Shown here: piece after piece, positions 1 through 8,638 of the stretch
How the letters are laid out: each line of letters starts with the position of its first letter
Numbering within the stretch: position 1 is the stretch's first letter
Source: DAINPP01 sp963667315
Lineage (GTDB): Bacteria; Thermotogota; Thermotogae; MWEM01
Length of the DNA: 64,000 bases
Assembly: GCA_963667315.1 (NCBI GenBank)
Contig: OY763325.1
Coordinates: 3,782,001-3,846,000, forward strand
Reading direction: 5' to 3'
The notes under the pieces: generated by a model
Told to the model about the DNA's origin: nothing
What the model saw: only the letters and a program-made list of their open reading frames with translations
Databases searched by the model: none
Made by a program: the position numbers and the translations under genes

Positions 1-1076
1 AATTTGATTCAGATACGGGTTTTATGAAAAAACTGCTTGAAGAAGCTGTTGAAATTATTCCTGAAGCAGAGTACGGCAGTGTCGTCATCGTAGATGGAGA
101 TGAATGGCAATATGTTCATACAGTCGGGCATAATCTTGGCCTTCTTCAGAGATTGGATCTTAAAAAGCGTTACTTTCTCAATCCAAGAGATTCTGAAGAC
201 ACGATGTATTTCGATTCCAATGTATTTGTTCTTGATGGGATTGAGGTACACAATTCCGGAATGCCGGAAGACATTTTCAGAGAGTATTATCAGGCAACTC
301 TGAGAACCAATCAGACGGCTATTATGGAAATCGACATCGGGGATGACATTGCCGGAACGATTTCTATCGATACATCAAAAAAATCGAATGCCACCTTTTC
401 GAATGAGTCTTTAAAAATGTTTGGCGCTTTGGGAAATATCGCAGCCACTTTCCTTGCTTTTCAGAGACTGGGTAAGATGCATGAGGAATTTCAGAAAGAA
501 GTTATTCTGTCTATCATCAGAATGATGGAAATTCATGATGCGTATACCAGAGGTCATTCCGAAATGGTTGCCGATCTTTCTAAAAAGATAGCGATCAAGA
601 TGGGATACGACAAAGAGCGCGTGAAAGAAACGTACTGGTCGGGGCTTGTTCATGATATCGGGAAAATCCTTGTACCTGAAGCGATCCTCAACAAGCCGTC
701 AAGACTTTCGAATAACGAGTTTGATATCATCAAAAAACATCCGGGCTGGGGACATGAAGTATTGGCCCAGTCAAGATATCTGAGTTTAATATCGGTGAAT
801 GTTAAGTACCATCATGAGCGGTTTGATGGAAATGGCTATCCTGAAGGCGTTTCGGGGGAAGATATACCGGAAGTCTCACGAATTCTTGCTGTTGCGGATA
901 CATGGGATGCCATGACGCGAAACAGGTCTTACAGAAAGGCGTTGGATTATCAGACAGCTGTGAATGAATTAATCAAAAATAAAGGGAAGCAGTTTGATGG
1001 GAATGTTGTGGATGCCTTTATCGAGGTTCTGCAGGATGATAATAGATATAAAGATATAATATTGAAAGGCAGTTGA
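1..1076 (+). CDS. GAF/HD-GYP domain protein, 5' end outside the window
   Basis: Probable cyclic di-GMP phosphodiesterase. The first in-frame ATG is at 24, but the frame is open to base 1 and residues before it (FDSDTGF) fit the start of a GAF domain, so the gene probably begins upstream. Numbering from that ATG, a GAF-like sensor spans about 1-150 and an HD-GYP domain about 155-345. The HD pair is at H210-D211 (VHDIGK), then HPGWGHE at 239, and the signature HHERFDGNGYP at 263-273. All usual metal ligands appear present. No membrane segment is visible in the part seen. The stop overlaps or nearly touches the next gene, a receiver-STAS protein, so the two are probably co-transcribed. Family assignment is firm; the actual substrate is inferred. 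Confidence 0.92.
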   Translation, partial: FDSDTGFMKKLLEEAVEIIPEAEYGSVVIVDGDEWQYVHTVGHNLGLLQRLDLKKRYFLNPRDSEDTMYFDSNVFVLDGIEVHNSGMPEDIFREYYQATLRTNQTAIMEIDIGDDIAGTISIDTSKKSNATFSNESLKMFGALGNIAATFLAFQRLGKMHEEFQKEVILSIIRMMEIHDAYTRGHSEMVADLSKKIAIKMGYDKERVKETYWSGLVHDIGKILVPEAILNKPSRLSNNEFDIIKKHPGWGHEVLAQSRYLSLISVNVKYHHERFDGNGYPEGVSGEDIPEVSRILAVADTWDAMTRNRSYRKALDYQTAVNELIKNKGKQFDGNVVDAFIEVLQDDNRYKDIILKGS

Positions 1077-1081
1077 GAACA

Positions 1082-1762
1082 ATGTACAATATTTTGGTTG
1101 CTGATGATTCAGTTTTAATGAGGAGAAATCTGAAGAATATACTCAAGCAGGCCGGTTATAATATCGTTGGTGAAGCTTCCAACGGAAAAGAAGCTGTTGA
1201 ACTTTATCGGAAATTCAAACCCGATCTGGTTACGATGGATATCACTATGCCGGTTATGACGGGAATAGACGCTGTTAAGAATATTATAGATGAATTTCCC
1301 AAAGCCAACATCATCATGATCTCCGCGTTAGATCAGAAGCATATGGTTTTCAAAGCTCTTGAATGCGGGGCAAAACATTATATCGTCAAACCATTCAAAG
1401 TGTCTGCTGTTTTGAAGGCGATTGAGCATGTACTGAGTCCCGACAAGCCATCGGATAAGAATACTGCGAGAGAAGAACATAAAGAAACGGTTGCGTCAAA
1501 AACGAGCGCAGAACCTCTTGGAACGCCGTATCTCGTTTCAAATCGAGAAGGCGCCTTCTTTATACAGGTCTTCTCCACATTAAACAACAAACAATATCTT
1601 CAGCTTGAGGGGACGGTTCAGGGACTCCTTGCCATACCGGGTGTCAAGATATTCTTTGATCTCGCGGCCTGCGCTTATCCGGAGGAGATGAGTTTTGCAC
1701 TCAAACCCCTCATTGATAAGATCAGGAATTCCGGTGGAAAGGCCGATGTCATCGTTAAATAA
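1082..1762 (+). CDS. Response regulator: CheY-like receiver with C-terminal STAS-like domain
   Basis: Two-domain regulator of 226 residues. The receiver (about 1-118) has the acidic pair in VADDS, phospho-acceptor D53 in TMDIT, the switch serine in ISA and the lysine in VKPF at 103. After a polar linker (about 120-150) the last 75 residues fit the beta-alpha pattern of a STAS/anti-sigma-antagonist domain (IFFDLAACAY then an amphipathic helix), which is a weaker call. No DNA-binding domain is present, so output is probably by protein contact. I prefer ATG 1082; a TTG at 1073 would overlap the upstream stop but sits too near the AAAGG. The gene ends one base before the convergent sensor kinase, its most likely partner. 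Confidence 0.85.
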   Translation: MYNILVADDSVLMRRNLKNILKQAGYNIVGEASNGKEAVELYRKFKPDLVTMDITMPVMTGIDAVKNIIDEFPKANIIMISALDQKHMVFKALECGAKHYIVKPFKVSAVLKAIEHVLSPDKPSDKNTAREEHKETVASKTSAEPLGTPYLVSNREGAFFIQVFSTLNNKQYLQLEGTVQGLLAIPGVKIFFDLAACAYPEEMSFALKPLIDKIRNSGGKADVIVK

Positions 1763-1763
1763 A

Positions 1764-4700
1764 TTATTTTTCGATCACGCAGAGTTTTATCCTTCCGTAG
1801 TCTGTATCTATTGAATATGCGAATTTTGCTTTATCAGGATAATTCATATTACCGTTATCGCAATTGATAGAAATGGGGGAGCTTATCGCAAGAATGGCTT
1901 CCTCTTTTGCCGCTTCGCCGAGAGCATTTCCCGTAAAAATGTTGCAGGTTTCTGAGACACCATCCTGTATATCCTTCTCGTTTAACGTACTTTCATCTTC
2001 ACACATCAGCAGTCTTGAAGCAAATGCCCTTGCAACTTTCTCGTCCAGAGACAGTAAGGTTGTGGCATAGACCGTTCCACTGACCTTTATCATGGCGTTG
2101 TATCTGAAGAGCTCAATAGCTTCAAAGACCTGTTGCTTTTCTTCCTGCAATATTTTAATATTCATCGTTTGGAGGTACTTATCGGCTTCCATTTTCAGCA
2201 TATTTAAAATAGAGTCAAGTGGTAATTTTGGCATCTCATGGGCTTCTTTGATGGGAATATGCAGGATAAAAGATGTTCCGGCATCTTCAACGGTTTTTAT
2301 TTCAAGGAACCCTTCAAATTTATGTAACTCGCTGTTTAAAGCTGAAAGGCCCACACCTCTTCCTGAAATGTCTGTGACATTCTTGCTGGTACTCAATTTA
2401 TCCATCAGGATTAACTTGAGTTTCTCATCGTATGACATGCCTTCAAGTGTTTCGTGATCGACAATACCGATTTCCAGAGCCTTTTGAGCCACATCGTCGA
2501 GATCGATTCCTTTTCCATCGTCACTGATGGTTAAAATGATCTCACCATTGATTTCCTGAACGTAGACTTTGATAACGCCATACTCGGATTTACCTTTTAC
2601 GGCCCTTTCTTCTGGAGTTTCAATCCCATGATAGATGCTGTTTCTGAAAATATGCGTCAATGATCTGATCAGCGGTTTGTAAAGTTCCTTATCAACGGGT
2701 ATATCGTCTCCCTCGATGATCATCGGCTCAACAAATTTCCCCATTCTTTGGGCAAGTTGACTGACATAATTTTTATAATACCCAAGCATCTCTCTGAAAG
2801 GTGTATAACGTAATCGTTTCAATTCGATGAGGAATTCTCTTCCGTCTTCACCCAGTTCGCTTTCCGCCACCTTGTTTTCGAGATCGACGATTCTGTCCGG
2901 TTCGATGACCAGTTTTTGTTCGTTTGAGAAGAATTGTGAACCGAGTAATTCACGAATTAGTTCTGTATCCGGTCTGATCCATGCGTTGTAGTCGAAAGAA
3001 TCAAAATATTCGTACAGTTTATCGCTTGAGAGTGTTGCAAGATATTTTCTTTCGCTGTTTATTTCAGTCTCGAAATCATGCAAAGCCTTTACGGCGTTAA
3101 TGGCATCAAAGTTTGCAAAACTGCCTTTATAGGTATGAATCATCCTGAAGATCTCTGAGATTTTATCTTCGTTTGAAAGATTGCTCTCAATGATCTGAGC
3201 GATTCCCGTTATGGAGAACTGTCTGTAATCATGAAGCAGTTCAAGGTAGTCTGTTCTTGAATTAGAGACCTTGATCACCATCTTCAATATATTTCGTTCG
3301 TGTTCAATCTCATTCTGAAGTTCGACTCTTTCTGAAATATCGTGCAGGATCATCATGATCTTTTTCCCGTCATTTTCGCTGTTGATAAGACGATAATTCA
3401 GTTTTACGGTTCTCCCGTTTCTATTTATCTCTTCAGGCAGAAGCGACATGTACATGTCTGTTTCAATCCTGTTGTTCTCATTTAATATTTTTAGGAAAAC
3501 CTTGTCGAGGAATTCCTTTATTTCGGTATTATTATCGGATAAAAGAGTTGAGATAGATCGATCTGCTACCTCTTTACCGAAGATCCTTTCGCATTCAAGG
3601 CTGTATTCTTTATCGATAATCAAAGATCCCGAGAAAGTAAGAAATCCTTCTTCCGTATTATCAAGAAGTGTTTTTAAGGACATGGTCGTTTTATTCAATT
3701 CATAAGTCCTGTCTTCCACTTTTCTGTCAAGTTCCCTGTATGAACTTTCAAGTTCCTCATTCATAGCCGTCAGCTCTTCATAAGAAGCGTATAATTCATC
3801 AGAGGTTGATTGAAGTTCTTTATACGTTTTCTGGAAGTCACCAACCATGATAATCCCGAAACTGAAGATAATCATCATGGAAGACATGGCATGAATCGGA
3901 AATGGCATAACACTGCCGAGCAGATCCACCACCAGCATGTAGATTGTACTTGCCGTGAGAACCGATACCGGGTAAATAAATTCGGTTGTTTTTTTGCCAA
4001 ATGCAATATAAAGCATGAAAGTGAGGTTGATATAACTGATGATATATTGAACGATGTTGAATCCGAAATACAACAGTAAGCAAGCGGCAAGATTTGGCAG
4101 AAGCAATCGCTTCGAAATCACCAATGCACTGTTGTCTTTCTTGTAATAAGATTCGATTCCGATGACCAGAAAGTAGACATAGAGCATGTATGCCATCGGT
4201 CTTAAGATGTCTATTGTTGGTGAATTGACGATGTCAGGAAAGATATCCGGTGTATTCAGAACGAATAAAAAACTGACAAGGGCATTAAAGAGGACGGCTA
4301 CCCCGATCGTCATATAAGCCTGTTTTTTTTCTACGACCTGTTTTCCCAGGGAAAGCAGGATGATAGCCAATAAAGCACCCATACCGAATACAACAAGATA
4401 GAAATCCAAACCGAGAAACCACATCGTGCTTAATTGACGATTAAACGCATCAAAATTCCCGAAATACGGGGCAGCGTATATCTCCAGTTTATCCCTTGTC
4501 TGAATATGTATGAGGATTTTATTTGTTTCAAGGAATTTATCCTTTGGGAGTCGAATAGGCTTTGAATAAAGCATTTGATTCGATTTACTCCCCGTCTGAT
4601 GAAAGACAAAGGAATCTATATTTTCACCGTTGAAGATAATCTCAACCGTCGCTTCATCAATTGCGGGAAGTACCATTCCCAAGTCTTCCGATAGATTTCC

Positions 4701-4922
4701 TTTTAACTCACCGTACATGGTGAATAAGATGGGTCCCCTCTGCTCTACAACTAACGGAAAAGATAACACAGCGGATTGTGTTTGCTCAGGTGATATCCAG
4801 TTTATTTCTATATCTTTTCCCGTCTCAAGCGGGGAATAGAAAATATAATAAAAAAATACCCACAGGAAAAGGAAAAAAAGAACGGCCGATAAAGTGAAAT
4901 ATATTTTTTTTCTATTCATCAT
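1764..4922 (-). CDS. Membrane sensor with Hpt, CheA-type kinase and C-terminal CheX-like phosphatase domains
   Basis: A 1052-residue signalling protein. Order: signal anchor (about 8-30), extracytoplasmic beta-rich domain (about 35-170), several membrane helices (about 170-365; 7TM-DISM-like), coiled coil (about 370-415), PAS-like domain (420-530), Hpt domain with phospho-histidine H596 in MIHTYKGSF, CheA-like HATPase (N-box around N761 in HIFRNSIYHG, then DDGKGID and GRGVGL), and a final 130 residues resembling CheX with the E991/N994 pair in SETCNIFTGNALG. CheA and CheX functions are known in families; joining them in one chain suggests a self-limiting phosphorelay. ATG 4922 overlaps the end of the LiaF-like gene by 11 bases, arguing for coupled translation; a start at 4991 is possible but lies deep in that gene. 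No CheW-like domain was seen. Confidence 0.82.
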   Translation of the reverse strand: MMNRKKIYFTLSAVLFFLFLWVFFYYIFYSPLETGKDIEINWISPEQTQSAVLSFPLVVEQRGPILFTMYGELKGNLSEDLGMVLPAIDEATVEIIFNGENIDSFVFHQTGSKSNQMLYSKPIRLPKDKFLETNKILIHIQTRDKLEIYAAPYFGNFDAFNRQLSTMWFLGLDFYLVVFGMGALLAIILLSLGKQVVEKKQAYMTIGVAVLFNALVSFLFVLNTPDIFPDIVNSPTIDILRPMAYMLYVYFLVIGIESYYKKDNSALVISKRLLLPNLAACLLLYFGFNIVQYIISYINLTFMLYIAFGKKTTEFIYPVSVLTASTIYMLVVDLLGSVMPFPIHAMSSMMIIFSFGIIMVGDFQKTYKELQSTSDELYASYEELTAMNEELESSYRELDRKVEDRTYELNKTTMSLKTLLDNTEEGFLTFSGSLIIDKEYSLECERIFGKEVADRSISTLLSDNNTEIKEFLDKVFLKILNENNRIETDMYMSLLPEEINRNGRTVKLNYRLINSENDGKKIMMILHDISERVELQNEIEHERNILKMVIKVSNSRTDYLELLHDYRQFSITGIAQIIESNLSNEDKISEIFRMIHTYKGSFANFDAINAVKALHDFETEINSERKYLATLSSDKLYEYFDSFDYNAWIRPDTELIRELLGSQFFSNEQKLVIEPDRIVDLENKVAESELGEDGREFLIELKRLRYTPFREMLGYYKNYVSQLAQRMGKFVEPMIIEGDDIPVDKELYKPLIRSLTHIFRNSIYHGIETPEERAVKGKSEYGVIKVYVQEINGEIILTISDDGKGIDLDDVAQKALEIGIVDHETLEGMSYDEKLKLILMDKLSTSKNVTDISGRGVGLSALNSELHKFEGFLEIKTVEDAGTSFILHIPIKEAHEMPKLPLDSILNMLKMEADKYLQTMNIKILQEEKQQVFEAIELFRYNAMIKVSGTVYATTLLSLDEKVARAFASRLLMCEDESTLNEKDIQDGVSETCNIFTGNALGEAAKEEAILAISSPISINCDNGNMNYPDKAKFAYSIDTDYGRIKLCVIEK

Positions 4923-5769
4923 CAATCGCTTCAAGATGTATATTACTGATTGCCGAATGAACATCCAGGATAATATCCGGTATGTTTTCATTCTCTTTAA
5001 AAGTATTGTCTTTGATTTTCAGGTTACTGATTGCCGATTCAATGTTATCGTAATACATTGAGTTTTTCGGTAGATAAAAATCGAGTGAATTGATTGCCGA
5101 TTGTGTCTTGAAATATAAAGGCTTTCCGGTATTTTTCAACAGTATATCAAGGTCGAGCATCGCCGTATTGATGTCAACGTATTCAAACGGATTTTCTTTC
5201 AGATTCAATTTACCTTTGACAACGGCTGAATCAATTAACAATTCCAGATTTGAATCGGCGGGAACTTTCAGGTGAATCTCATGCCTCGGTTTTTTAAAGG
5301 CAAAAAACTGATAATCATTATCTCTGATCAATTTTAAACGGTTTCCGCTTTGTTCGATTTCCAGATCATTTTTATCGGAAATATAAGAACCGCTGATGAT
5401 ATTGGTCAATTCATAATCCGTGTCAATTTCAAGATAAACCGTTCCCAGCTCAAGTTCAAGGATGGTTTTCACTTCAGGGGATGAAATTGCAATCTGAAAG
5501 GGATATTCTTCATATTCTCTGCTTCCATAATAATCTGTCGGATAGAACATCAAAGCGAGAGTGAACGCGATGATGAATATCACATTGACAACCTTCAACC
5601 ACCTCAACGTCTTGATATTTGAAAGAATGGAAATCCCGATCATGATCAGGATAAACGGCCAAAGGAAAAAGAGATTTTCGATCATCGTGCCGAAAATTGA
5701 GGTATCGAATATACCAAAGACGATTAAGACACCTATAAGCAGTAACGTTAAGCCAAAAAAGAGGCGCAT
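4912..5769 (-). CDS. LiaF-like membrane protein with C-terminal beta-rich (DUF4097-like) domain
   Basis: 285 residues. The N-terminal third has about four hydrophobic helices, including FFLWPFILIMIGISIL, the pattern seen in LiaF/LiaI-type proteins. The rest is a beta-solenoid-like stretch with repeated phrases (DSAVVKGKLNL, NTAMLDLDI, QSAINSLDFYL, ESAISNLKI, HSAISNIHLEA) typical of the DUF4097/LiaF C-terminal domain, likely outside the membrane. LiaF proteins are known as envelope-stress inhibitors that act on a sensor kinase. The start at 5769 is one base past the PspC stop, with AGGAG inside the end of that gene. The gene overlaps the large sensor kinase downstream. Function as a stress sensor is inferred from family and context. 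Confidence 0.75.
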   Translation of the reverse strand: MRLFFGLTLLLIGVLIVFGIFDTSIFGTMIENLFFLWPFILIMIGISILSNIKTLRWLKVVNVIFIIAFTLALMFYPTDYYGSREYEEYPFQIAISSPEVKTILELELGTVYLEIDTDYELTNIISGSYISDKNDLEIEQSGNRLKLIRDNDYQFFAFKKPRHEIHLKVPADSNLELLIDSAVVKGKLNLKENPFEYVDINTAMLDLDILLKNTGKPLYFKTQSAINSLDFYLPKNSMYYDNIESAISNLKIKDNTFKENENIPDIILDVHSAISNIHLEAIDDE

Positions 5770-5770
5770 C

Positions 5771-6250
5771 TTATTTCTCCTCTCTGAAGAATTTGTACAA
5801 TACTGCACCACCGGCACCGATAAGGATGACACCTAATGCAATTCTCCAGGGGAACCCTCCTGGAATCATCTGACTGACAAGAAAGATACCGCCGATGATC
5901 AGAATTGCCACACCAAGAACCAGCTTACTTCTTCTTTCTTTTTCCATCTGTTCTTTGATCTTCTTTTCAGATTCATATGAGCCTGATTCAGAATTGAATT
6001 CCGAATCAATAAAGTCATCATCATCATCGTCCATAAAATCCCTGTCTGTATGCTTGAAGCTCGATGGTTCTTCGGGGATGATCACCCATGCGATGATATA
6101 AAGAATAAATCCCGTCCCTGCAGCAAAAATAGCTGCTGCCCAGATCAAGCGAACGATTACAGGGTCAATATCGAAGAATTTACCGACCCCGGAACACACA
6201 CCACCAAGAACTCTATCCGTTCTTGAACGGTATAATTTTTTTTCTGCCAT
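5771..6250 (-). CDS. PspC domain protein
   Basis: 159 residues. The first 65 form a classic PspC domain: KLYRSRTDRVLGGVCSGVG, then a hydrophobic segment ending WVIIPEEP. An acidic linker rich in Asp and Ser (about 70-100) follows, then two further hydrophobic segments (about 112-130 and 135-152), so the protein carries three membrane helices. PspC proteins are membrane-stress regulators. The start ATG 6250 has an AGGTG site six to seven bases upstream. It is directly followed by a LiaF-like gene and then a large sensor kinase, so the three probably form one envelope-stress module. Which strain or antimicrobial it responds to cannot be read from the sequence. Confidence 0.88.
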   Translation of the reverse strand: MAEKKLYRSRTDRVLGGVCSGVGKFFDIDPVIVRLIWAAAIFAAGTGFILYIIAWVIIPEEPSSFKHTDRDFMDDDDDDFIDSEFNSESGSYESEKKIKEQMEKERRSKLVLGVAILIIGGIFLVSQMIPGGFPWRIALGVILIGAGGAVLYKFFREEK

Positions 6251-6306
6251 AAAAACACCTCGTTTGTAAATTGGAAATGATCCCAACGGAACCATTTCCG
6301 TTGTTT

Positions 6307-6690
6307 TTAAAGTCTGAACCCTTCCGGTAACAGTTCAGACAGCATGAATTTTTTGATAGCACCTTCTGTGTTGACTAATACGACTTCCATATCCCCAAAT
6401 TCCCACAAAAACTGTCTACATGCGCCACAAGGAGAACCCGGATCATCACTTTCAGTAGCAACGACGATACCTTCAAACTCTCTTTCACCATCGCTGACCG
6501 CTTTGACACAAGCGGATCTTTCGGCGCATATGGTTAATCCATAGGAGGAATTTTCCACATTTGAGCCGGTATAAACCGTTCCGCTTTTACCAAGTAATGC
6601 GGCACCAACTTTGAATTTTGAAAACGGGCTATAGCTGTTGTCAAGTTGCTTAATTGCAATGCCTATCAATTCTTTTTCATTTTTCATCAT
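6307..6690 (-). CDS. cdd: Cytidine deaminase
   Basis: 127 residues, normal length for the small tetrameric enzyme that converts cytidine and deoxycytidine to uridine forms in pyrimidine salvage. The zinc site is intact: CAERSA (Cys plus the catalytic Glu) and PCGACRQ (two Cys ligands). The substrate-binding phrases SPFSKFKVGAAL and GSNVENSSYG are also present. Possible starts lie at 6696, 6690 and 6687; ATG 6690 is best spaced from GAGGA. The start overlaps the end of the CorC-like gene by 14 bases, so it is probably translated from the same transcript. Confidence 0.95.
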   Translation of the reverse strand: MMKNEKELIGIAIKQLDNSYSPFSKFKVGAALLGKSGTVYTGSNVENSSYGLTICAERSACVKAVSDGEREFEGIVVATESDDPGSPCGACRQFLWEFGDMEVVLVNTEGAIKKFMLSELLPEGFRL

Positions 6691-8065
6691 AATCATCCTC
6701 TTCTCTGTAATCTTGAATATCTCTGTCCAGTTCGTTGTCAGAAAAAAGTTTTCTGCTTCCTGTATTTTTTATTACAAGCTTTATCTTCTCGATTCTGGTC
6801 TTGCTCGCCGCAAGAATCCTGAAATAAAAACCGTTGATATTGGTTTCCTCTCCAACTTCAGGAACGCGCTCAAAAACCTCCAGAAGATATCCTCCCATTG
6901 ATTCAAAATCAGTTTCGGGGAATTCAATATCCAATTCCCTTTCGATATCGTTCAACGGTACTTTAGAATCTATTATATAGGTATTTGGAGCAATTAATTC
7001 TATTCCGGCCTCTTCACCTTCATCAAATTCATCGAGGATTTCCCCCATGACTTCTTCGATGATATCTTCGATTGTTACCAATCCTTCAGTTCCTCCGTAT
7101 TCATCGACAACGATTGCCATATGAACCATATCTTCCTTGAATTCTTCAAGCAGGTCATCAATCTTTTTTGTCTCGGGAACAAAATACGGGATGCGAGCGA
7201 TTTCCTTGACGTCGATTCTGTCAAGAACATCACTTCCCCTCTTGTCGATAACCTTGATGATATCTTTGGCGTATAGAACTCCAACGATATTGTCAACGGT
7301 ATCGGTAAAAACCGGAAATCTTGAATACCCCTCTTCGGTGACGTAGGTCAACGCTTCACTGAGTTTGGTGAAATCTTCTATTGCCACCATGTCAACACGT
7401 GGAATCATGATTTCCTTGACACTCGTTTCCTTCAATTCCAACGCACGTGTGAGCATTTTGCTTTCCTCTACTTCTATTGCACCTTCCCTTGCGCCAACCT
7501 GCATCGCATAAACGATCTCATCTTCTGTGATAAACGGTGCATCCTTAACAACTTCACCGCCCATCAATTTCACAAAGATGTTACTGATCTGAACCAGTAA
7601 CCAGATGACCGGTGTCAAAATCGTACTGAGAAATGTGACAAGATGAATAACCCGGTTAAAAACCTTTTCCGGATTCTGTGTGGAATAGACTTTCGGAGTG
7701 ATTTCTCCGAATATCAGAATCAGCATTGTCATGATTCCCGTGACGAGGGCGGCTGCAGCTCCTGCATTTCCCTCCGGAAAAAGATTCAACGCAATCAGAG
7801 TCGCCAGCGATGAAGAAAAAATATTAACGACATTATTAAAGACCAAAATGGTTGTCAGTAATTTGTTAGGTTCATGTAAAGCCGTTTCGACAACCTTTTT
7901 CTTTTCCTTGGACCTGGCTTTTTCAGCCATTTCCTTCAACCTGAGCTTGCTCATCGACGTTAAAGCCGTTTCAGAGCCCGAAAAAAGACCGGATAACAAG
8001 AGCATGAATAACAGTAATACTATTTGCCAGATAAGAGTGCTGCTACTAAAAGGTTCTGGTTCCAC
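6677..8065 (-). CDS. CNNM/CorC-type membrane protein with tandem CBS domains
   Basis: 462 residues with a GTG start. Order: CNNM transmembrane domain (about 10-200, several helices, start LLLSGLFSGSETALTS), two CBS domains (about 210-335, with MIPRVDMVAIE and YGGTEGLVTIEDIIEE), and a C-terminal CorC/HlyC domain (about 350-440). Family members are linked to magnesium or cobalt efflux or resistance; the old name hemolysin C is misleading. The acidic C-terminal tail is unremarkable. The gene follows rlmH by 30 bases and overlaps cdd, so rlmH, this gene and cdd probably share a transcript. Ion specificity is unknown. Confidence 0.9.
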   Translation of the reverse strand: MEPEPFSSSTLIWQIVLLLFMLLLSGLFSGSETALTSMSKLRLKEMAEKARSKEKKKVVETALHEPNKLLTTILVFNNVVNIFSSSLATLIALNLFPEGNAGAAAALVTGIMTMLILIFGEITPKVYSTQNPEKVFNRVIHLVTFLSTILTPVIWLLVQISNIFVKLMGGEVVKDAPFITEDEIVYAMQVGAREGAIEVEESKMLTRALELKETSVKEIMIPRVDMVAIEDFTKLSEALTYVTEEGYSRFPVFTDTVDNIVGVLYAKDIIKVIDKRGSDVLDRIDVKEIARIPYFVPETKKIDDLLEEFKEDMVHMAIVVDEYGGTEGLVTIEDIIEEVMGEILDEFDEGEEAGIELIAPNTYIIDSKVPLNDIERELDIEFPETDFESMGGYLLEVFERVPEVGEETNINGFYFRILAASKTRIEKIKLVIKNTGSRKLFSDNELDRDIQDYREEDDYDEK

Positions 8066-8095
8066 TTAAAACCACACCGTCCTTCCAAAATTTAC

Positions 8096-8554
8096 TCAAT
8101 AGTGGTATTTTTCACCTTTGAGAATTTTCATTGATCGATAGATCTGTTCTATTAATAACAATAAAGCCATTTCATGTGTAAACGTCATCCTGGATAAAGA
8201 AATCTTTTTATAGGAAGAACTCTTGATATCATCATGAAAACCCGTGTACCCGCCTATGGCGAACATCAAGTCCTTTGAATAAACCATTGATTCGCTGATC
8301 ATCTCCGCAAATTCAACCGAAGTAAGGTTTTTGCCACGTTCCTCAAGGATGATTAGCTCTTCATCCTTTCTTGTCTTTAAAAGTAACTCGGCCTCTTTAC
8401 GCTGAATCTCTTCCTTTAAATCCCGATTCAGATCGCCACCACTTTTTAGTGCAATTACATTCAATTTTGTATAGGGTTTTAACCACTTGAGATATTGGTC
8501 GATACCCGCTTTCACGAACTTCGTCTTTAACGAACCAAAATATGCTATTTTCAT
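8096..8554 (-). CDS. rlmH: 23S rRNA (pseudouridine-1915-N3) methyltransferase RlmH
   Basis: 152 residues, close to the usual RlmH length. SPOUT-family enzyme that methylates pseudouridine 1915 in helix 69 of 23S rRNA using S-adenosylmethionine. The C-terminal knot region is clear: FAIGGYTGF, then SLSRMTFTHEMALLLLIEQ and the closing GEKYHY, which matches the family's typical end. It leads a minus-strand run toward the envelope genes and is divergent from rnc. A promoter candidate for it lies at 8563-8591. Confidence 0.95.
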   Translation of the reverse strand: MKIAYFGSLKTKFVKAGIDQYLKWLKPYTKLNVIALKSGGDLNRDLKEEIQRKEAELLLKTRKDEELIILEERGKNLTSVEFAEMISESMVYSKDLMFAIGGYTGFHDDIKSSSYKKISLSRMTFTHEMALLLLIEQIYRSMKILKGEKYHY

Positions 8555-8562
8555 GATGGAAA

Positions 8563-8591
8563 ATTATATCATAAAAGCACAACTATTCTAA
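8563..8591 (-). promoter_or_regulatory. Promoter candidate for the rlmH run
   Basis: Read on the minus strand: TTAGAA, a 17-base spacer, then TATAAT at 8563-8568. It lies just upstream of the rlmH start at 8554, leaving a very short leader. The -10 box is perfect; the -35 is moderate. Confidence 0.5.
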
Positions 8592-8597
8592 AAGGAA

Positions 8598-8606
8598 TGG
8601 TATAAT
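8598..8606 (+). promoter_or_regulatory. Extended -10 promoter candidate for rnc
   Basis: TGGTATAAT, an extended -10 box with no good -35 at the usual distance. It lies 32 bases before the rnc ATG at 8638. Confidence 0.5.
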
Positions 8607-8614
8607 AAATATAT

Positions 8615-8638
8615 AAGTAAGTTGTTTACTTTTGTAAA
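8615..8638 (+). repeat. Two overlapping small inverted repeats at the rnc start
   Basis: AAGTAA-gttg-TTTACTT (8615-8631) overlaps TTTAC-tttt-GTAAA (8625-8638). The second arm ends on the first base of the ATG at 8638. They lie between promoter and coding region, so they could be an operator or an RNA fold that affects initiation. Short arms make chance plausible. Confidence 0.35.

Noticed and set aside
1764..1862. Separate small gene for the CheX-like domain
   Set aside because: The frame is continuous with the kinase with no start codon and ribosome site between the two.
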